Notes: generated by a model from the sequence alone, not told the origin. A stretch of 64,000 bases of DNA from Dokdonia donghaensis DSW-1 (GCF_001653755.1 NZ_CP015125.1:370001-434000), one strand, 5' to 3'; counted from the first letter of the stretch, positions 24,574 to 34,663 are shown. Numbers and translations are program-made.

Positions 24574-25824
24574 TTACATCTCTAGGGCTTTCTTGATATC
24601 TCCATCCATAAGAATGTTAATAGGATCTTCTAGTGCTTCTTTTACTGCTACTAAGAATCCTACAGACTCTTTACCATCGATAATTCTGTGATCATAAGAT
24701 AATGCTACAAACATTATAGGTGCGATTACAATCTCACCATCTTTTACGATAGGGCGCTCTACGATATTGTGCATTCCTAAGATACCAGATTGAGGTGGGT
24801 TTATGATAGGTGTAGATAACATAGATCCAAATACACCTCCATTTGAAATTGTAAAGGTTCCTCCTGTCATCTCGTCTACAGTAATCTTACCGTCTCTAGC
24901 TCGTATTGCAAGGCGTTTTACCTCGCTCTCAACTCCTCTAAAAGAAAGGTTTTCTGCATTTCTAATAACTGGTACCATAAGTCCTTTAGGTCCTGATACG
25001 GCAATTGAGATGTCTTTGTAATCAAAAGTGAGCATCTCCTTACCATCTATCATACTGTTTACAGCAGGATACATTTCAAGAGCTCTTACTACTGCTAGTG
25101 TAAAGAAAGACATAAACCCTAAGCCTACGCCGTGCTTTGCCTTAAAATCTTCTTTGTATTGCTTGCGCAGGTCAAATATAGGCTGCATATTTACCTCGTT
25201 AAAGGTAGTAAGCATTGCTGTAGTGTTTTTTGCTTGAACTAGACGCTCTGCAACTTTACGACGTAGCATAGATAACTTAGTACGTGAGTCACCTCTAGAT
25301 CCTGGTCCTGGAGTTCCCATAGAAGGTGTTGCTTTTACAGCATCTTCTTTAGTCACGCGACCCGCTCTACCTGTACCCGTAACCTGACTAGCAGTCATTC
25401 CTTTTTCATCAAGAATTTTTCTTGCTGCTGGACTTGGAGTTCCAGATGCGTATGTCTTTTCAGTTTCGGCTGGAGCTTTTTCTCCCGTGTTAGGAGTTGC
25501 TGCTTGTTCCTTTTTAAGGTTTTCTTCTACTTTACCGTCTCCACCACCTTCGTCTCCACCTTCATAGGTGTCTGTAGCTGGCGCCTCTGCAGCAGTATCA
25601 ATAAGGCACACAACTGCACCTACCTCAACAGCATCACCTTCTTCTGCTTTAAGTGTAATGACTCCACTCATCTCTGCTGGAAGCTCGAGCGTTGCTTTAT
25701 CACTGTCTACCTCGGCAATGGCCTGGTCTTTTTCTACATAATCGCCGTCTTCAACGAGCCATTGTGCGATTTCAACTTCTGTGATGGATTCTCCCGGTGA
25801 AGGGACTTTCATTTCTAAAACCAT
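24574..25824 (-). CDS. odhB: 2-oxoglutarate dehydrogenase E2, dihydrolipoamide succinyltransferase
   Basis: 416 residues from the ATG at complement 25822-25824 (MVLEMKVPSPGESITEVEIA); a start ten codons upstream exists, but the added residues do not fit the family. The lipoyl domain (about 1-80) has the lipoylated lysine in EVDSDKATLEL. An acidic linker, a peripheral subunit-binding domain (about 135-170, SPAARKILDEKGMTASQVTGTGRAGRVTKED) and the catalytic acyltransferase domain follow, the last with SYDHRIIDGKE carrying the active-site His and Asp. It transfers the succinyl group to CoA in the TCA cycle. It is downstream of odhA in the same operon, 69 bases apart. Confidence 0.96.
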   Translation of the reverse strand: MVLEMKVPSPGESITEVEIAQWLVEDGDYVEKDQAIAEVDSDKATLELPAEMSGVITLKAEEGDAVEVGAVVCLIDTAAEAPATDTYEGGDEGGGDGKVEENLKKEQAATPNTGEKAPAETEKTYASGTPSPAARKILDEKGMTASQVTGTGRAGRVTKEDAVKATPSMGTPGPGSRGDSRTKLSMLRRKVAERLVQAKNTTAMLTTFNEVNMQPIFDLRKQYKEDFKAKHGVGLGFMSFFTLAVVRALEMYPAVNSMIDGKEMLTFDYKDISIAVSGPKGLMVPVIRNAENLSFRGVESEVKRLAIRARDGKITVDEMTGGTFTISNGGVFGSMLSTPIINPPQSGILGMHNIVERPIVKDGEIVIAPIMFVALSYDHRIIDGKESVGFLVAVKEALEDPINILMDGDIKKALEM

Positions 25825-25893
25825 AATGTTTCTGGTTACGCCAGTGTTACTCAACTTACTTAGATGAAGGACGCTGGCGGCTATTAATTGTTA

Positions 25894-28641
25894 CTATTTT
25901 ACAGGCGCTTCAAAAACGCTATCTATTACTTTTTTGTGTCTTGCTTTTGATCTTGTACTACTTCCCGCAGCTGGAGATGCATATACACGTCGCGATGCTA
26001 CTCTAAGTTTTACTTGATCAAAATTCATAAGCATATAACCCCAAGCTCCCATATTTCTAGGCTCTTCTTGTGCCCAGACATAATCTGTTACATTAGGATA
26101 ACTTGCGATAATATCTTCTAACTGCTTTTGTGGCAGTGGGAATAATTGCTCTATACGTACAAGGGCTACATCATCACGGCCATTTTCCTTACGACGCTCT
26201 AAGAGATCATAATAAAACTTACCTGTACAGAATACAAGTGATGTAACCTTTTTCTTATCTACCTCAGTATCGTCAAGTACTTCTTGAAAAGAGCCTGTGG
26301 TAAGCTCTTCTTTAGTACTCACTACAAGAGGATGTCTTAATAGTGACTTAGGTGTAAAGACTACAAGCGGTTTTCTAAAATTCCACTTCATCTGGCGACG
26401 TAGTAGGTGGAAGAAGTTTGCTGGCGTAGTTACATCTGCCATTATAAGGTTATCTGTAGCACAAAGCTGGAGGTAACGTTCCATACGAGCACTAGAGTGC
26501 TCAGAACCTTGACCTTCATACCCGTGAGGCAATAACATCACGAGTCCGTTTTGTGTTTTCCACTTAGACTCTGCAGCGCTTATGTATTGGTCTAGCATTA
26601 TCTGTGCGCCATTTGAAAAATCTCCAAATTGAGCCTCCCAGATAGTAAGTGTCTTAGGAGCAGCCATCGCATACCCGTAGTCAAAACCTACCACTCCATA
26701 CTCAGAGAGTAGTGAGTTATAGATATCCATCTTACCAGCTACGCCTAAACGGTTGTGTAGATTAATCTCCTCTACATCATCTTCTGTTTTGATAATAGCG
26801 TGACGGTGAGAGAATGTTCCTCTCTCTACATCTTGTCCAGATATACGTACATTAAATCCTTCTTCCATAAGAGAACCGTAAGCAAGAAGCTCACCCATTC
26901 CCCAGTCTAATTGATTCTTTTCTGTATACTGCTTATTTCTATCTGCAACTATACGCTGTATCTTGCGTATGAATTTTTTATCTTCTGGTAACTTAGTAAT
27001 ACCATCTGCTATAACATCTAGCTTACTTATATCATAGGTAGTATCTACAGGAGTAAGAATATCTTCTCTACTTCCTATCTCATACCCTTCCCAGTCATCT
27101 GCAAGAATCTCAGTAATTACTGTTTTATCTCTCTTACGAGATTCTTCAAGATCTTCTTCAAGATCATCTTTATATTCTTTTTCGAGCTGCTTTACGTATC
27201 CCTTTTCTATAACCCCTTCTTTAAGAAGTCTTTCTGCATAGATATCACGTGGATTTGCGTGTTTTGAGATTGCTTTATATAGTAAAGGCTGTGTAAATCT
27301 AGGCTCATCACCTTCATTATGTCCATACTTTCTATAACCTAGTATGTCTATAAATACATCACGACCAAATTGCATTCTAAAATCAAGTGCAAAGGCAAAT
27401 GCGTGACATACAGACTCTACATCATCTGCATTTACGTGTAGTACTGGAGACAAAGTAACCTTACCCACATCTGTGCTATAGGTAGATGATCTCGCATCGA
27501 GATAGTTTGTAGTAAAACCTACTTGGTTATTTGCTACAATATGTATCGTACCACCCGTTCGATATCCTTCTAACTGTGCCATTTGCACAATTTCATATAC
27601 AATACCTTGACCAGCTACGGCAGCATCTCCGTGTATAGCAATAGGAAGGATTTTCTTCTCATCTCCTCCTAACTGATTATCTATTTTTGCACGAGACATC
27701 CCCTCTATCACTGCTCCTACAGTCTCGAGGTGAGATGGGTTAGGTGCTAGGTCCATACGTATTTTGTGTCCCTTATCGCTTTCGCGAAAGCTAGTCCACC
27801 CCATATGGTATTTTACATCTCCATCAAAAAGCTCATCCTCATCATACTCTTTTCCGTCAAACTCAGAAAAGATTGCCTCTGGTGATTTTCCGAAGATATT
27901 TGCCAGTACATTAAGACGACCACGGTGTGCCATCCCTACTACAAATTGCTCAACACCTTTATCAGACCCTCTCTCGATAAGCGTATCAAGTCCCGGAATC
28001 ATAGCGTCAAGTCCTTCTACAGAAAAACGTTTTTGCCCTACATACTTAGAGTGCAAGAAACCTTCAAAAGAAGCTGTTTGATTTAATTTTTTGAGAATAT
28101 GCCTTTTTTCCTCTTTTGAAAAAGAAGGATGGTTATCATTTTTATTGAGCCAGTTCTGTATCCAAGCAATCTCTTCTGGATTACGAATGTACATATACTC
28201 AATACCTATGTGGTCACAATATATGGCCTCAAGGTGATTTACAATCTCTTGTAACGTCTTCTTCCCAATACCTAAAATTGAACCAGCTTCAAACTCTGTA
28301 CTAAGATCAGACTTAGAGAGTCCAAAGTTTTCTATCTCTAGTGTAGGTGCATATTTACGACGTGCACGTACAGGGTTAGTCTTTGTAAAGAGGTGACCTC
28401 TGTTACGGTATCCGTCTATTAATTTTACTATTTGAAATTCTTTTTGAATTCCTTCAGGAATAACCACAGTCTCTCCCCCTACATCACCAGTAACCTCTTC
28501 TGCACTTTCTAGCCCAAAGTCAAAACCTTGAAAAAAAGCGCGCCAGCTAGCTTCTACACTATCCGGGTTAAGTAAATATTGATCGTAAAGCTCAGCAAAG
28601 TAAGCGGTATGTGCGGCATTCAGAAATGAAAATCTATCCAT
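25894..28641 (-). CDS. odhA: 2-oxoglutarate dehydrogenase E1 component
   Basis: 915 residues from MDRFSFLNAAHTAYFAELYDQYL. An in-frame ATG 23 codons upstream is rejected because a perfect -7 element lies inside that extension and the family normally begins at this residue. E1 uses thiamine diphosphate to decarboxylate 2-oxoglutarate. Recognisable are MAHRGRLNVLAN, NPSHLETVGAV, HGDAAVAGQGIVYE and the ThDP/Mg-binding NNQVGFTT; the C-terminal part has LPHGYEGQGSEHSSARMERYLQL. A palindrome is in frame near residues 283-287 (SFRES), just before the NPSHLE region. Confidence 0.97.
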   Translation of the reverse strand: MDRFSFLNAAHTAYFAELYDQYLLNPDSVEASWRAFFQGFDFGLESAEEVTGDVGGETVVIPEGIQKEFQIVKLIDGYRNRGHLFTKTNPVRARRKYAPTLEIENFGLSKSDLSTEFEAGSILGIGKKTLQEIVNHLEAIYCDHIGIEYMYIRNPEEIAWIQNWLNKNDNHPSFSKEEKRHILKKLNQTASFEGFLHSKYVGQKRFSVEGLDAMIPGLDTLIERGSDKGVEQFVVGMAHRGRLNVLANIFGKSPEAIFSEFDGKEYDEDELFDGDVKYHMGWTSFRESDKGHKIRMDLAPNPSHLETVGAVIEGMSRAKIDNQLGGDEKKILPIAIHGDAAVAGQGIVYEIVQMAQLEGYRTGGTIHIVANNQVGFTTNYLDARSSTYSTDVGKVTLSPVLHVNADDVESVCHAFAFALDFRMQFGRDVFIDILGYRKYGHNEGDEPRFTQPLLYKAISKHANPRDIYAERLLKEGVIEKGYVKQLEKEYKDDLEEDLEESRKRDKTVITEILADDWEGYEIGSREDILTPVDTTYDISKLDVIADGITKLPEDKKFIRKIQRIVADRNKQYTEKNQLDWGMGELLAYGSLMEEGFNVRISGQDVERGTFSHRHAIIKTEDDVEEINLHNRLGVAGKMDIYNSLLSEYGVVGFDYGYAMAAPKTLTIWEAQFGDFSNGAQIMLDQYISAAESKWKTQNGLVMLLPHGYEGQGSEHSSARMERYLQLCATDNLIMADVTTPANFFHLLRRQMKWNFRKPLVVFTPKSLLRHPLVVSTKEELTTGSFQEVLDDTEVDKKKVTSLVFCTGKFYYDLLERRKENGRDDVALVRIEQLFPLPQKQLEDIIASYPNVTDYVWAQEEPRNMGAWGYMLMNFDQVKLRVASRRVYASPAAGSSTRSKARHKKVIDSVFEAPVK
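27778..27791. repeat. Genome palindrome, copy 9 (in odhA)
   Basis: 14-bp core; encodes SFRES. Confidence 0.95.
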
Positions 28642-28679
28642 TTGATATTTAAGTTCTGCGTCTTGCGACTTTAGAAAAG

Positions 28680-28687
28680 CAAAAATA
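28680..28687 (-). promoter_or_regulatory. -7 promoter element for odhAB
   Basis: Minus-strand TATTTTTG, perfect TAnnTTTG. It predicts a leader of about 33 bases to the ATG at 28641 and decides the start choice of odhA. Confidence 0.5.
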
Positions 28688-28752
28688 CGATAATTAACAT
28701 TTTTGGACATATAATACCTATATTTATAACAGAGAATTAAGACACTACAGCT

Positions 28753-29292
28753 ATGAAATGCAATTTTTTAGGGATTATACTACTTACGGGCCTCTTTTTT
28801 ACAATGACAACAACAACCCAAGCGCAAGAGATTACTACAAAACCTAAAAGTGAGTTTTGGAGCAAGGTGCGTTTTGGTGGTGGATTAGGCTTAAATTTTG
28901 GCCGAAACAATACGAACATCACGGTTGCACCGAGTGCATTGTATCAACCCAATCAATATGTCGCATTTGGTCCAGGGCTTAATTATACCTATCAAAAATT
29001 TGGAGATTTTAAAACAACCCTTGTAGGGGCAAGTGCTATTGTCATTTCAAATCCGCTTGATTTCTTACAGCTTTCTGGAGAGTTTGAACAACTTCGCGTT
29101 TTTCAATCGGTTTCTGGACTACCAGACATTCCAAACTCTTGGAATACTGCACTCTTTCTGGGCGCGGGATACCGTCTCAACGTAGGAGGAAATAGTCTAG
29201 GCGCAATCGGGATACGTTACAATGTACTCTTTGACGATAATGATTCTGTTTATGCAGATGCGTGGCAGCCTTTTGTGAGGGTTTATTTTTAA
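28753..29292 (+). CDS. Putative outer membrane beta-barrel protein
   Basis: 179 residues with a signal peptide (about 1-24, TTTQAQ) and alternating hydrophobic/polar strands ending in aromatic FVRVYF, typical of a small outer membrane barrel. Such proteins are often labelled alpha-ketoglutarate decarboxylase in flavobacterial genomes because they stand next to odhA; nothing here supports an enzyme. It is divergent from odhA with about 110 bases between the starts, and its stop lies 16 bases from that of the convergent YciI gene. Confidence 0.75.
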   Translation: MKCNFLGIILLTGLFFTMTTTTQAQEITTKPKSEFWSKVRFGGGLGLNFGRNNTNITVAPSALYQPNQYVAFGPGLNYTYQKFGDFKTTLVGASAIVISNPLDFLQLSGEFEQLRVFQSVSGLPDIPNSWNTALFLGAGYRLNVGGNSLGAIGIRYNVLFDDNDSVYADAWQPFVRVYF

Positions 29293-29308
29293 TACACGTT
29301 TACTACTA

Positions 29309-29593
29309 CTATAACTTTGAACCTAGCACAACATTCCACTCTTTAATTTCCCAAGAAGAAACAATACCGTTTTTCACATAAGGGTCTTGTGCCGCAAATG
29401 TCTCAACTTGTGATTTGTCTTTTACTTGAAGGATTAGCACACCTGTTTCACCAGGACCTTCTGTAGCACCACCTAGTAGAAGACTGCCCGCAGCTACAGC
29501 TGCTTTTGCAACCTCAAAATGATCTTTGCGATAGGGCGTTCTTTTCTCTAAATAATTTTCTACAAAAGTATATGTAAGGATGTAATATTTCAT
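29309..29593 (-). CDS. YciI family protein
   Basis: 94 residues of the YciI-like ferredoxin-fold family (YYILTYTFVENYLEKRTPYRKDHFE, LLLGGATEGPGETGVLIL, DPYVKNGIVSSWEIKEWNVVLG). The conserved His of KDHFE and Asp of QDPYV are present, the pair thought to be functional in the family. The biochemical role is not known. Its start directly abuts the scpA stop (no intergenic base), so it is the last gene of the mutase operon. Confidence 0.88.
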   Translation of the reverse strand: MKYYILTYTFVENYLEKRTPYRKDHFEVAKAAVAAGSLLLGGATEGPGETGVLILQVKDKSQVETFAAQDPYVKNGIVSSWEIKEWNVVLGSKL

Positions 29594-31717
29594 CTAGTCC
29601 ATCATAATCTCTAAAAGACCTATCGCTGCCTCACTTATTTTTGTTCCAGGCCCAAAAACTGCTGCGGCTCCAGCCTTAAATAAAAATTCATAATCTTGCT
29701 GTGGAATCACTCCTCCCACAATCACCATAATATCTGGTCTTCCTAGCGCCTTTAATTCTTCGATTACTTGAGGTACTAATGTTTTGTGACCAGCCGCAAG
29801 TGATGAGACTCCTAGTATGTGCACATCATTTTCTACTGCTTGTTTCGCTGCCTCTTTAGGTGTTTGAAATAGCGGCCCTATATCCACATCAAACCCTATA
29901 TCTGCATATCCTGTTGCTACTACTTTTGCTCCACGGTCGTGACCGTCTTGTCCCATTTTGGCAATCATAATTCTAGGACGACGCCCGTCTTGTGTTGCAA
30001 ATTGGTTTGCGAGTTGTTGCGCTTTCGCGAAAGCGGAATCTTCTTTCATCTCTTTGCTATATACACCACTAAAGGATTGTATCTGCGCTTTGTGACGCCC
30101 ATAAACCTCCTCTAGTGCATCTGAAATTTCTCCTAGGGTTGCTCTTTCTCTAGCTGCTATAACCGCAAGTGATAATAAATTACCATTGCCCTCTCTAGCT
30201 GCGTTTGTAAGCGCCTCTAAAGCTTGAGAAACTTTAGCTGAGTCTCTGTCATTTTTGATTTGATCCAGACGCTTAAGCTGGCCATCACGCACCTTTGTAT
30301 TATCTACATCAAGTATATCTAGGTGCTCATCTTCTGTAGGTCTATATTTATTAACTCCTACTATAATATCTTGACCACTATCTATGCGGGCTTGCTTTCT
30401 AGCAGCTGCCTCTTCTATTCTAAGTTTAGGAATACCAGCTTCTATAGCTTTAGTCATACCTCCTAGCTCCTCTACTTCTTGAATAAGCTCCCAGGCTTTA
30501 TGAGCAATATCATTTGTGAGAGACTCTACATAATAGCTACCCGCCCACGGGTCTACAGTCTTTGTAATATGTGTTTCTTGCTGTAAGAAAATTTGTGTGT
30601 TACGAGCAATACGTGCAGAGAAATCTGTAGGCAAGGCAATGGCCTCATCTAATGCGTTTGTGTGCAAACTCTGCGTCCCTCCAAAAGCCGCTGCTGCAGC
30701 CTCAATAGTTGTGCGTGCAACGTTATTAAATGGATCTTGCTCTGTAAGACTCCAACCACTAGTCTGACAGTGCGTTCTCAAGGCAAGAGACTTAGGGTTT
30801 TTAGGGTTAAATTGTTTTACAATTTTTGCCCATAACATTCTGGCGGCACGCATCTTTGCGATTTCCATAAAGTGGTTCATCCCTATTGCCCAGAAAAACG
30901 AAAGCCTTGGTGCAAAGCTGTCTATATCCATCCCAGCAGCAAGCCCAGTTTTTATATACTCCAACCCATCTGCTAGGGTGTATGCGAGTTCTATATCACA
31001 AGTTGCTCCAGCTTCTTGCATATGATATCCAGAGATTGAGATACTATTAAATTTAGGCATCTCCTTTGCTGTATATTCAAAGATATCTGAGATAATTCTC
31101 ATAGATGGTGTAGGAGGATATATGTACGTGTTACGCACCATAAATTCCTTAAGAATATCATTTTGGATTGTACCCGAAAGTAGCGCCGTATCTACTCCTT
31201 GCTCTTGTGCTGCGACTATATAAAATGCCATAATAGGAAGCACTGCTCCATTCATAGTCATAGAGACAGACATTTTATCTAGCGGTATCTGGTCAAAAAG
31301 GATTTTCATATCCTCTACCGAGTCTATCGCCACACCTGCCTTACCCACATCTCCTACTACGCGCTCGTGATCACTATCATAACCACGGTGTGTTGCGAGA
31401 TCAAAAGCTACCGAGAGTCCCTTTTGGCCTGCAGCAAGGTTTCTACGATAGAATGCGTTACTATCTTCTGCAGTAGAAAAACCTGCATACTGGCGTATCG
31501 TCCAAGGCCTTCTTACGTACATTGTGCTGTAAGGCCCGCGTAAGTTAGGCGCCATACCGGCCACAAAATCTAAGTGCTCTAGATCTTTAACGTCTTCTGG
31601 AGTATAGGTCGATTTTACATCTATCTTTTCGGCAGTGGTTTTTAAAACCACATCTTGTTGAGAACTACTTCTTACTTGAGCCCCAAGGGTGATATGTTGT
31701 ACGTCTCTTCTACTCAT
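29594..31717 (-). CDS. scpA: Methylmalonyl-CoA mutase large (alpha) subunit
   Basis: 707 residues, adenosylcobalamin-dependent; it interconverts (R)-methylmalonyl-CoA and succinyl-CoA. The barrel domain (about 40-560) includes [39 protein letters not shown] and [14 protein letters not shown]. The C-terminal B12-binding domain has the base-off motif DGHDRGAKV (about 590-598) and [16 protein letters not shown] palindrome in frame encodes AFAKA near residues 561-565, in the linker between the two domains. The gene overlaps the preceding lipoprotein gene by eight bases. Confidence 0.97.
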   Translation of the reverse strand: MSRRDVQHITLGAQVRSSSQQDVVLKTTAEKIDVKSTYTPEDVKDLEHLDFVAGMAPNLRGPYSTMYVRRPWTIRQYAGFSTAEDSNAFYRRNLAAGQKGLSVAFDLATHRGYDSDHERVVGDVGKAGVAIDSVEDMKILFDQIPLDKMSVSMTMNGAVLPIMAFYIVAAQEQGVDTALLSGTIQNDILKEFMVRNTYIYPPTPSMRIISDIFEYTAKEMPKFNSISISGYHMQEAGATCDIELAYTLADGLEYIKTGLAAGMDIDSFAPRLSFFWAIGMNHFMEIAKMRAARMLWAKIVKQFNPKNPKSLALRTHCQTSGWSLTEQDPFNNVARTTIEAAAAAFGGTQSLHTNALDEAIALPTDFSARIARNTQIFLQQETHITKTVDPWAGSYYVESLTNDIAHKAWELIQEVEELGGMTKAIEAGIPKLRIEEAAARKQARIDSGQDIIVGVNKYRPTEDEHLDILDVDNTKVRDGQLKRLDQIKNDRDSAKVSQALEALTNAAREGNGNLLSLAVIAARERATLGEISDALEEVYGRHKAQIQSFSGVYSKEMKEDSAFAKAQQLANQFATQDGRRPRIMIAKMGQDGHDRGAKVVATGYADIGFDVDIGPLFQTPKEAAKQAVENDVHILGVSSLAAGHKTLVPQVIEELKALGRPDIMVIVGGVIPQQDYEFLFKAGAAAVFGPGTKISEAAIGLLEIMMD
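30020..30035. repeat. Genome palindrome, copy 10 (in scpA)
   Basis: Perfect 16-mer; encodes AFAKA in the linker before the B12 domain. Confidence 0.95.
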
Positions 31718-32303
31718 TACTTTCTTGCGCTACTTGCGCTACTGGCGCAAGATGTTGATAAAATGCATCTAGTGCCACATAGAGCGCAGTGACTCTTTGA
31801 TCTTTTGCTTGTCTCCCAAAATTACGCATACGTGAGTTAAACAATTTTGGGTTCATAGTATTAGTCTCTACAAGGGCATTTATAGTGGTAGACAGATCTT
31901 TATCTTCCATATTATTTATAACACACTGCACTGCAGGATGCTTATAGTTAAGATTACTAGTGCCTCCATCTTCAAGCAAAATATTGCGAGCCAGTAATTC
32001 TTTATAAATAGCAATGGAGTGACTTGTTGCAACTCTGTCAAACTCTGCTGTACCCGTAAAACCTACATACAAGTAGCGACCGTACGCGCTGTTTAAAATT
32101 TTTGCCTCTGGATCATATGCCTCTGTAATATCTTGTTCAAATTGATATAGCGCCTCGTTAAGCAACGAGCTATCTTTACCACCACAGGTAGTTATACTTT
32201 CTTTTTCTGAATGTTGTAGTGCAAGTTCTTTCTTGTTGTCACAAGATATTAGGCTTACAGACAAAAGGAGAACCACTACTACTAGTTGATTAATTTTTAT
32301 CAT
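31710..32303 (-). CDS. Lipoprotein of unknown function inside the mutase operon
   Basis: 197 residues. The signal peptide ends at the lipobox LISC (Cys21). The mature protein is mostly helical ([69 protein letters not shown]) with two more cysteines (TTCGGK and AVQCVINN) and no catalytic motif that I recognise. It is sandwiched between the small and large mutase genes: two bases after the first, overlapping the second by eight bases (ATGAGTAG), which implies translational coupling. Why an envelope lipoprotein is coupled to a cytosolic B12 enzyme is unclear. Confidence 0.8.
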   Translation of the reverse strand: MIKINQLVVVVLLLSVSLISCDNKKELALQHSEKESITTCGGKDSSLLNEALYQFEQDITEAYDPEAKILNSAYGRYLYVGFTGTAEFDRVATSHSIAIYKELLARNILLEDGGTSNLNYKHPAVQCVINNMEDKDLSTTINALVETNTMNPKLFNSRMRNFGRQAKDQRVTALYVALDAFYQHLAPVAQVAQESNE

Positions 32304-32305
32304 AT

Positions 32306-33661
32306 CTACTCAGTTTTAAGACGCTCTTTTTCGACAGTTTCTGCGAGACGTCTCATTATTATAGGTTCGATTATTGTTTTGCGTGGGTTTATTTTTACAA
32401 AAGGATATAACTCAAGATTATCCTTCATCTTATCATCTTGATTAGGATGCTTGTTAGTTCCTAATAAAGTAATGACTCCCTCATCAAAAAGCTGCTGCTC
32501 TCTAGTTGCGCTTTCTTTAATCTTGCGTTGTACGGTTCCGTCTTTGAGTTGTTTTAATAGACCCCCATTGCGCTCTATATCCTTAAACAGCGTAAGTGCT
32601 TTTTCCGCTAGCTGATGGGTGAGTTCCTCAACATAGTAAGATCCATCTGAAGGATTTTGTACCGCATCAAAATAGCTTTCTTCTTTGAGCACTATTAATT
32701 GATTTCGAGATATGCGCTGTCCAAAATCATTTGTTTTATGATACAACGCATCGTAAGGCATATTTACCACCCAGTCTGCTCCTCCTAAAACTGCGCTCAT
32801 ACACTCTGTAGTGGTACGCAACATATTGGTGTTATAGTCGTAAATAGTTTTATTTCTACGGCTGGGGTGCGCTACGATTTTAATTGCTGTGTCTTGATAA
32901 GAAAAAGCACTTAAAACAGTTTGTGCTAATTCTCTTAATGCTCTAAGCTTTGCAATTTCAAAAAAGTAATTTGTACCTACACTTACCTCGACAACTACTT
33001 CCTCCAGTTTAAGATTTTCTTGCTCACAAAAATTTAAATACTCAGCCAGCTGTGCCATACCGTATGCCAGTTGCTGGACCATAGTTGCTCCAGCATTCTG
33101 ATAAAGTGTAGTATCTATTGTAAAGGATGGCGCTGCTTCTTGTATAACTTCTTTAAAATCTTTATGATCCTTATTGAGATTTGTAAACCAGTTACCATCT
33201 AAAGCAAGATGGTTAATAATATCCAGCTTTACTACGAGCTCATACTTATCACTATATCGATATAGCTCCTTGTAAAATTGTGCGTCTAAAAATGACAGAT
33301 CAAAATACAGAGGCACAGAGGCATCACTAAGCGTTGTAAATAACGCAGCTATATCAAAAGGCTTATTGGCTTGAAAATAAACAGCCTCTACACCATTTAC
33401 TATAGCATTATTTGCCGTCTCTGCAGACTGTACTGCTTGATTTATAAAAATTTTCTCTCCTATAAACCAATGCTTAGGTAGTGTGATGTTTGCCGTTTTT
33501 TTTACCTCATCTTTATGGTAAAAAGGACGTACGTGTATACCCTCTAAGCTCTGCCAGACAAGTGTATCGTTATAATCTGCACCCTTAAGATCAAACTGTA
33601 TTTTCTGTTTGTATGCTTTTGCAGATACTGGATCAAATTCTGAAAATAAACTAGTCTTCAT
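32306..33661 (-). CDS. mutA: Methylmalonyl-CoA mutase small (beta) subunit, lacking a B12 domain
   Basis: 451 residues resembling the barrel domain of methylmalonyl-CoA mutase (SDASVPLYFDLSFLDAQFYKEL, GATMVQQLAYGMAQLAEYL, NMLRTTTECMSAVLGGADWVVNMPYDA). It ends at INPRKTIIEPIIMRRLAETVEKERLKTE without the cobalamin-binding domain that follows in the large subunit and, in degenerate form, in the 600-plus-residue small subunits of actinobacteria. It is expected to be a non-catalytic, structural partner of the large subunit. Its start overlaps the divIC end by 11 bases. Confidence 0.92.
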   Translation of the reverse strand: MKTSLFSEFDPVSAKAYKQKIQFDLKGADYNDTLVWQSLEGIHVRPFYHKDEVKKTANITLPKHWFIGEKIFINQAVQSAETANNAIVNGVEAVYFQANKPFDIAALFTTLSDASVPLYFDLSFLDAQFYKELYRYSDKYELVVKLDIINHLALDGNWFTNLNKDHKDFKEVIQEAAPSFTIDTTLYQNAGATMVQQLAYGMAQLAEYLNFCEQENLKLEEVVVEVSVGTNYFFEIAKLRALRELAQTVLSAFSYQDTAIKIVAHPSRRNKTIYDYNTNMLRTTTECMSAVLGGADWVVNMPYDALYHKTNDFGQRISRNQLIVLKEESYFDAVQNPSDGSYYVEELTHQLAEKALTLFKDIERNGGLLKQLKDGTVQRKIKESATREQQLFDEGVITLLGTNKHPNQDDKMKDNLELYPFVKINPRKTIIEPIIMRRLAETVEKERLKTE

Positions 33662-33983
33662 TTTCCTGTTTTAAACTATCTTGATATTCAATAATGTAAA
33701 TCTCTTCGTTATCCTTTTTCATAAGATATTCTTCACGAGCAAACCGCTCTAAACCTGCGCTATCTTTGAGCTGTAGTATTTGAGCATTATCCTTTGAAAT
33801 TTCGTTTTTAAAATAATCACGGTTACCCTTTAACTTATCTCGCTCTTGGTTAAGCTCTCTATGTAATAGGTATGAACTCCCGTCAAAAAACAGCATCCAG
33901 ATTAAGAAAATGATGGTAATGAGTAAATATTTATTACTCAATACTCTAAACCATTTTTTTTGCCTCAGCTCTTTGACACCCAT
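33651..33983 (-). CDS. Septum formation initiator family protein (FtsB/DivIC-like)
   Basis: 110 residues: a short basic cytoplasmic N-terminus, one transmembrane helix (about 18-38, YLLITIIFLIWMLFFDGSSYL), then a periplasmic coiled coil (about 42-80) and the family ending GLERFAREEYLMKKDNEEIYII. Such proteins join FtsL and FtsQ in the division complex. It lies between udk and mutA in an operon with tight spacing, a common order in flavobacteria. Confidence 0.9.
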   Translation of the reverse strand: MGVKELRQKKWFRVLSNKYLLITIIFLIWMLFFDGSSYLLHRELNQERDKLKGNRDYFKNEISKDNAQILQLKDSAGLERFAREEYLMKKDNEEIYIIEYQDSLKQENED

Positions 33984-34004
33984 TGTAGTAAATATAGTAA
34001 AACC

Positions 34005-34613
34005 TTAATTTAAACGTTCGTTTATAATGCTTCGTACAATATCTACAGCAACAGTATTATACCTATTGTTTGGTATAATAATATCTGCAAATTCTTTAGT
34101 AGGCTCAATAAACTGTTGATGCATAGGCTTAAGTGTGGTTTGATACCTATTAAGCACTTCATCTAGATCTCTACCGCGCTCTGCAATATCCCTCTTGAGA
34201 CGACGTATTAATCGCTCATCACTATCTGCGTGTACAAAAACTTTGATATCAAATAGATTTCTAATAGCAGGATCTGTAAGTATAAGGATACCCTCTACCA
34301 CCATCACATTAGTAGGCGTGGTAAGCACCGTCTCTTCTGTACGGTTATGTGCAACAAATGAATATACTGGTTGTAATATGTTCCTTCCTTCTTTAAGTTC
34401 TTTGAGATGTTGACACAGCAATGGAAAATCTATCGCATTAGGGTGATCAAAGTTTACTTTCTTTCTTTCCTCCATAGAGAGGCTAGAAAGATCTTTATAA
34501 TATGAGTCTTGGGAGATAACCGTTACCTGTCCTTCTGGAAGGTCTGAAACTATCTGATCTACTACGGTAGTTTTTCCACTACCGGTACCTCCACCTATAC
34601 CTATTATGAGCAT
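34005..34613 (-). CDS. udk: Uridine kinase
   Basis: 202 residues, normal length. It phosphorylates uridine and cytidine with ATP or GTP in pyrimidine salvage. The P-loop GIGGGTGSGKTTV is at residues 5-17, followed by ISQDSYYKDLSSL, NFDHPNAIDF and VVEGILIL, with RRLKRDIAERGRD near the C-terminal third. It is 21 bases upstream of divIC in the same direction. A palindrome stands between it and hflX. Confidence 0.96.
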   Translation of the reverse strand: MLIIGIGGGTGSGKTTVVDQIVSDLPEGQVTVISQDSYYKDLSSLSMEERKKVNFDHPNAIDFPLLCQHLKELKEGRNILQPVYSFVAHNRTEETVLTTPTNVMVVEGILILTDPAIRNLFDIKVFVHADSDERLIRRLKRDIAERGRDLDEVLNRYQTTLKPMHQQFIEPTKEFADIIIPNNRYNTVAVDIVRSIINERLN

Positions 34614-34638
34614 AATTGTAATTGTGTTGTTTTAAGTA

Positions 34639-34654
34639 CGCTTTCGCGAAAGCG
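34639..34654. repeat. Genome palindrome, copy 11 (between hflX and udk)
   Basis: Perfect 16-mer within an operon, behind the hflX stop. Confidence 0.95.
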
Positions 34655-34663
34655 TTAATCTTT

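Noticed and set aside
25825..25854. Upstream start for odhB
   Set aside because: The extra ten residues do not fit the lipoyl domain start, which begins precisely at MVLEMKVPSPGES.
28642..28710. Upstream start for odhA
   Set aside because: A perfect -7 element lies within this stretch and E1 proteins of this group begin at MDRFSFLNAAH.
28753..29292. Annotation as alpha-ketoglutarate decarboxylase
   Set aside because: The protein has a signal peptide and beta-barrel pattern and no thiamine-diphosphate motif; the label derives from its position beside odhA.
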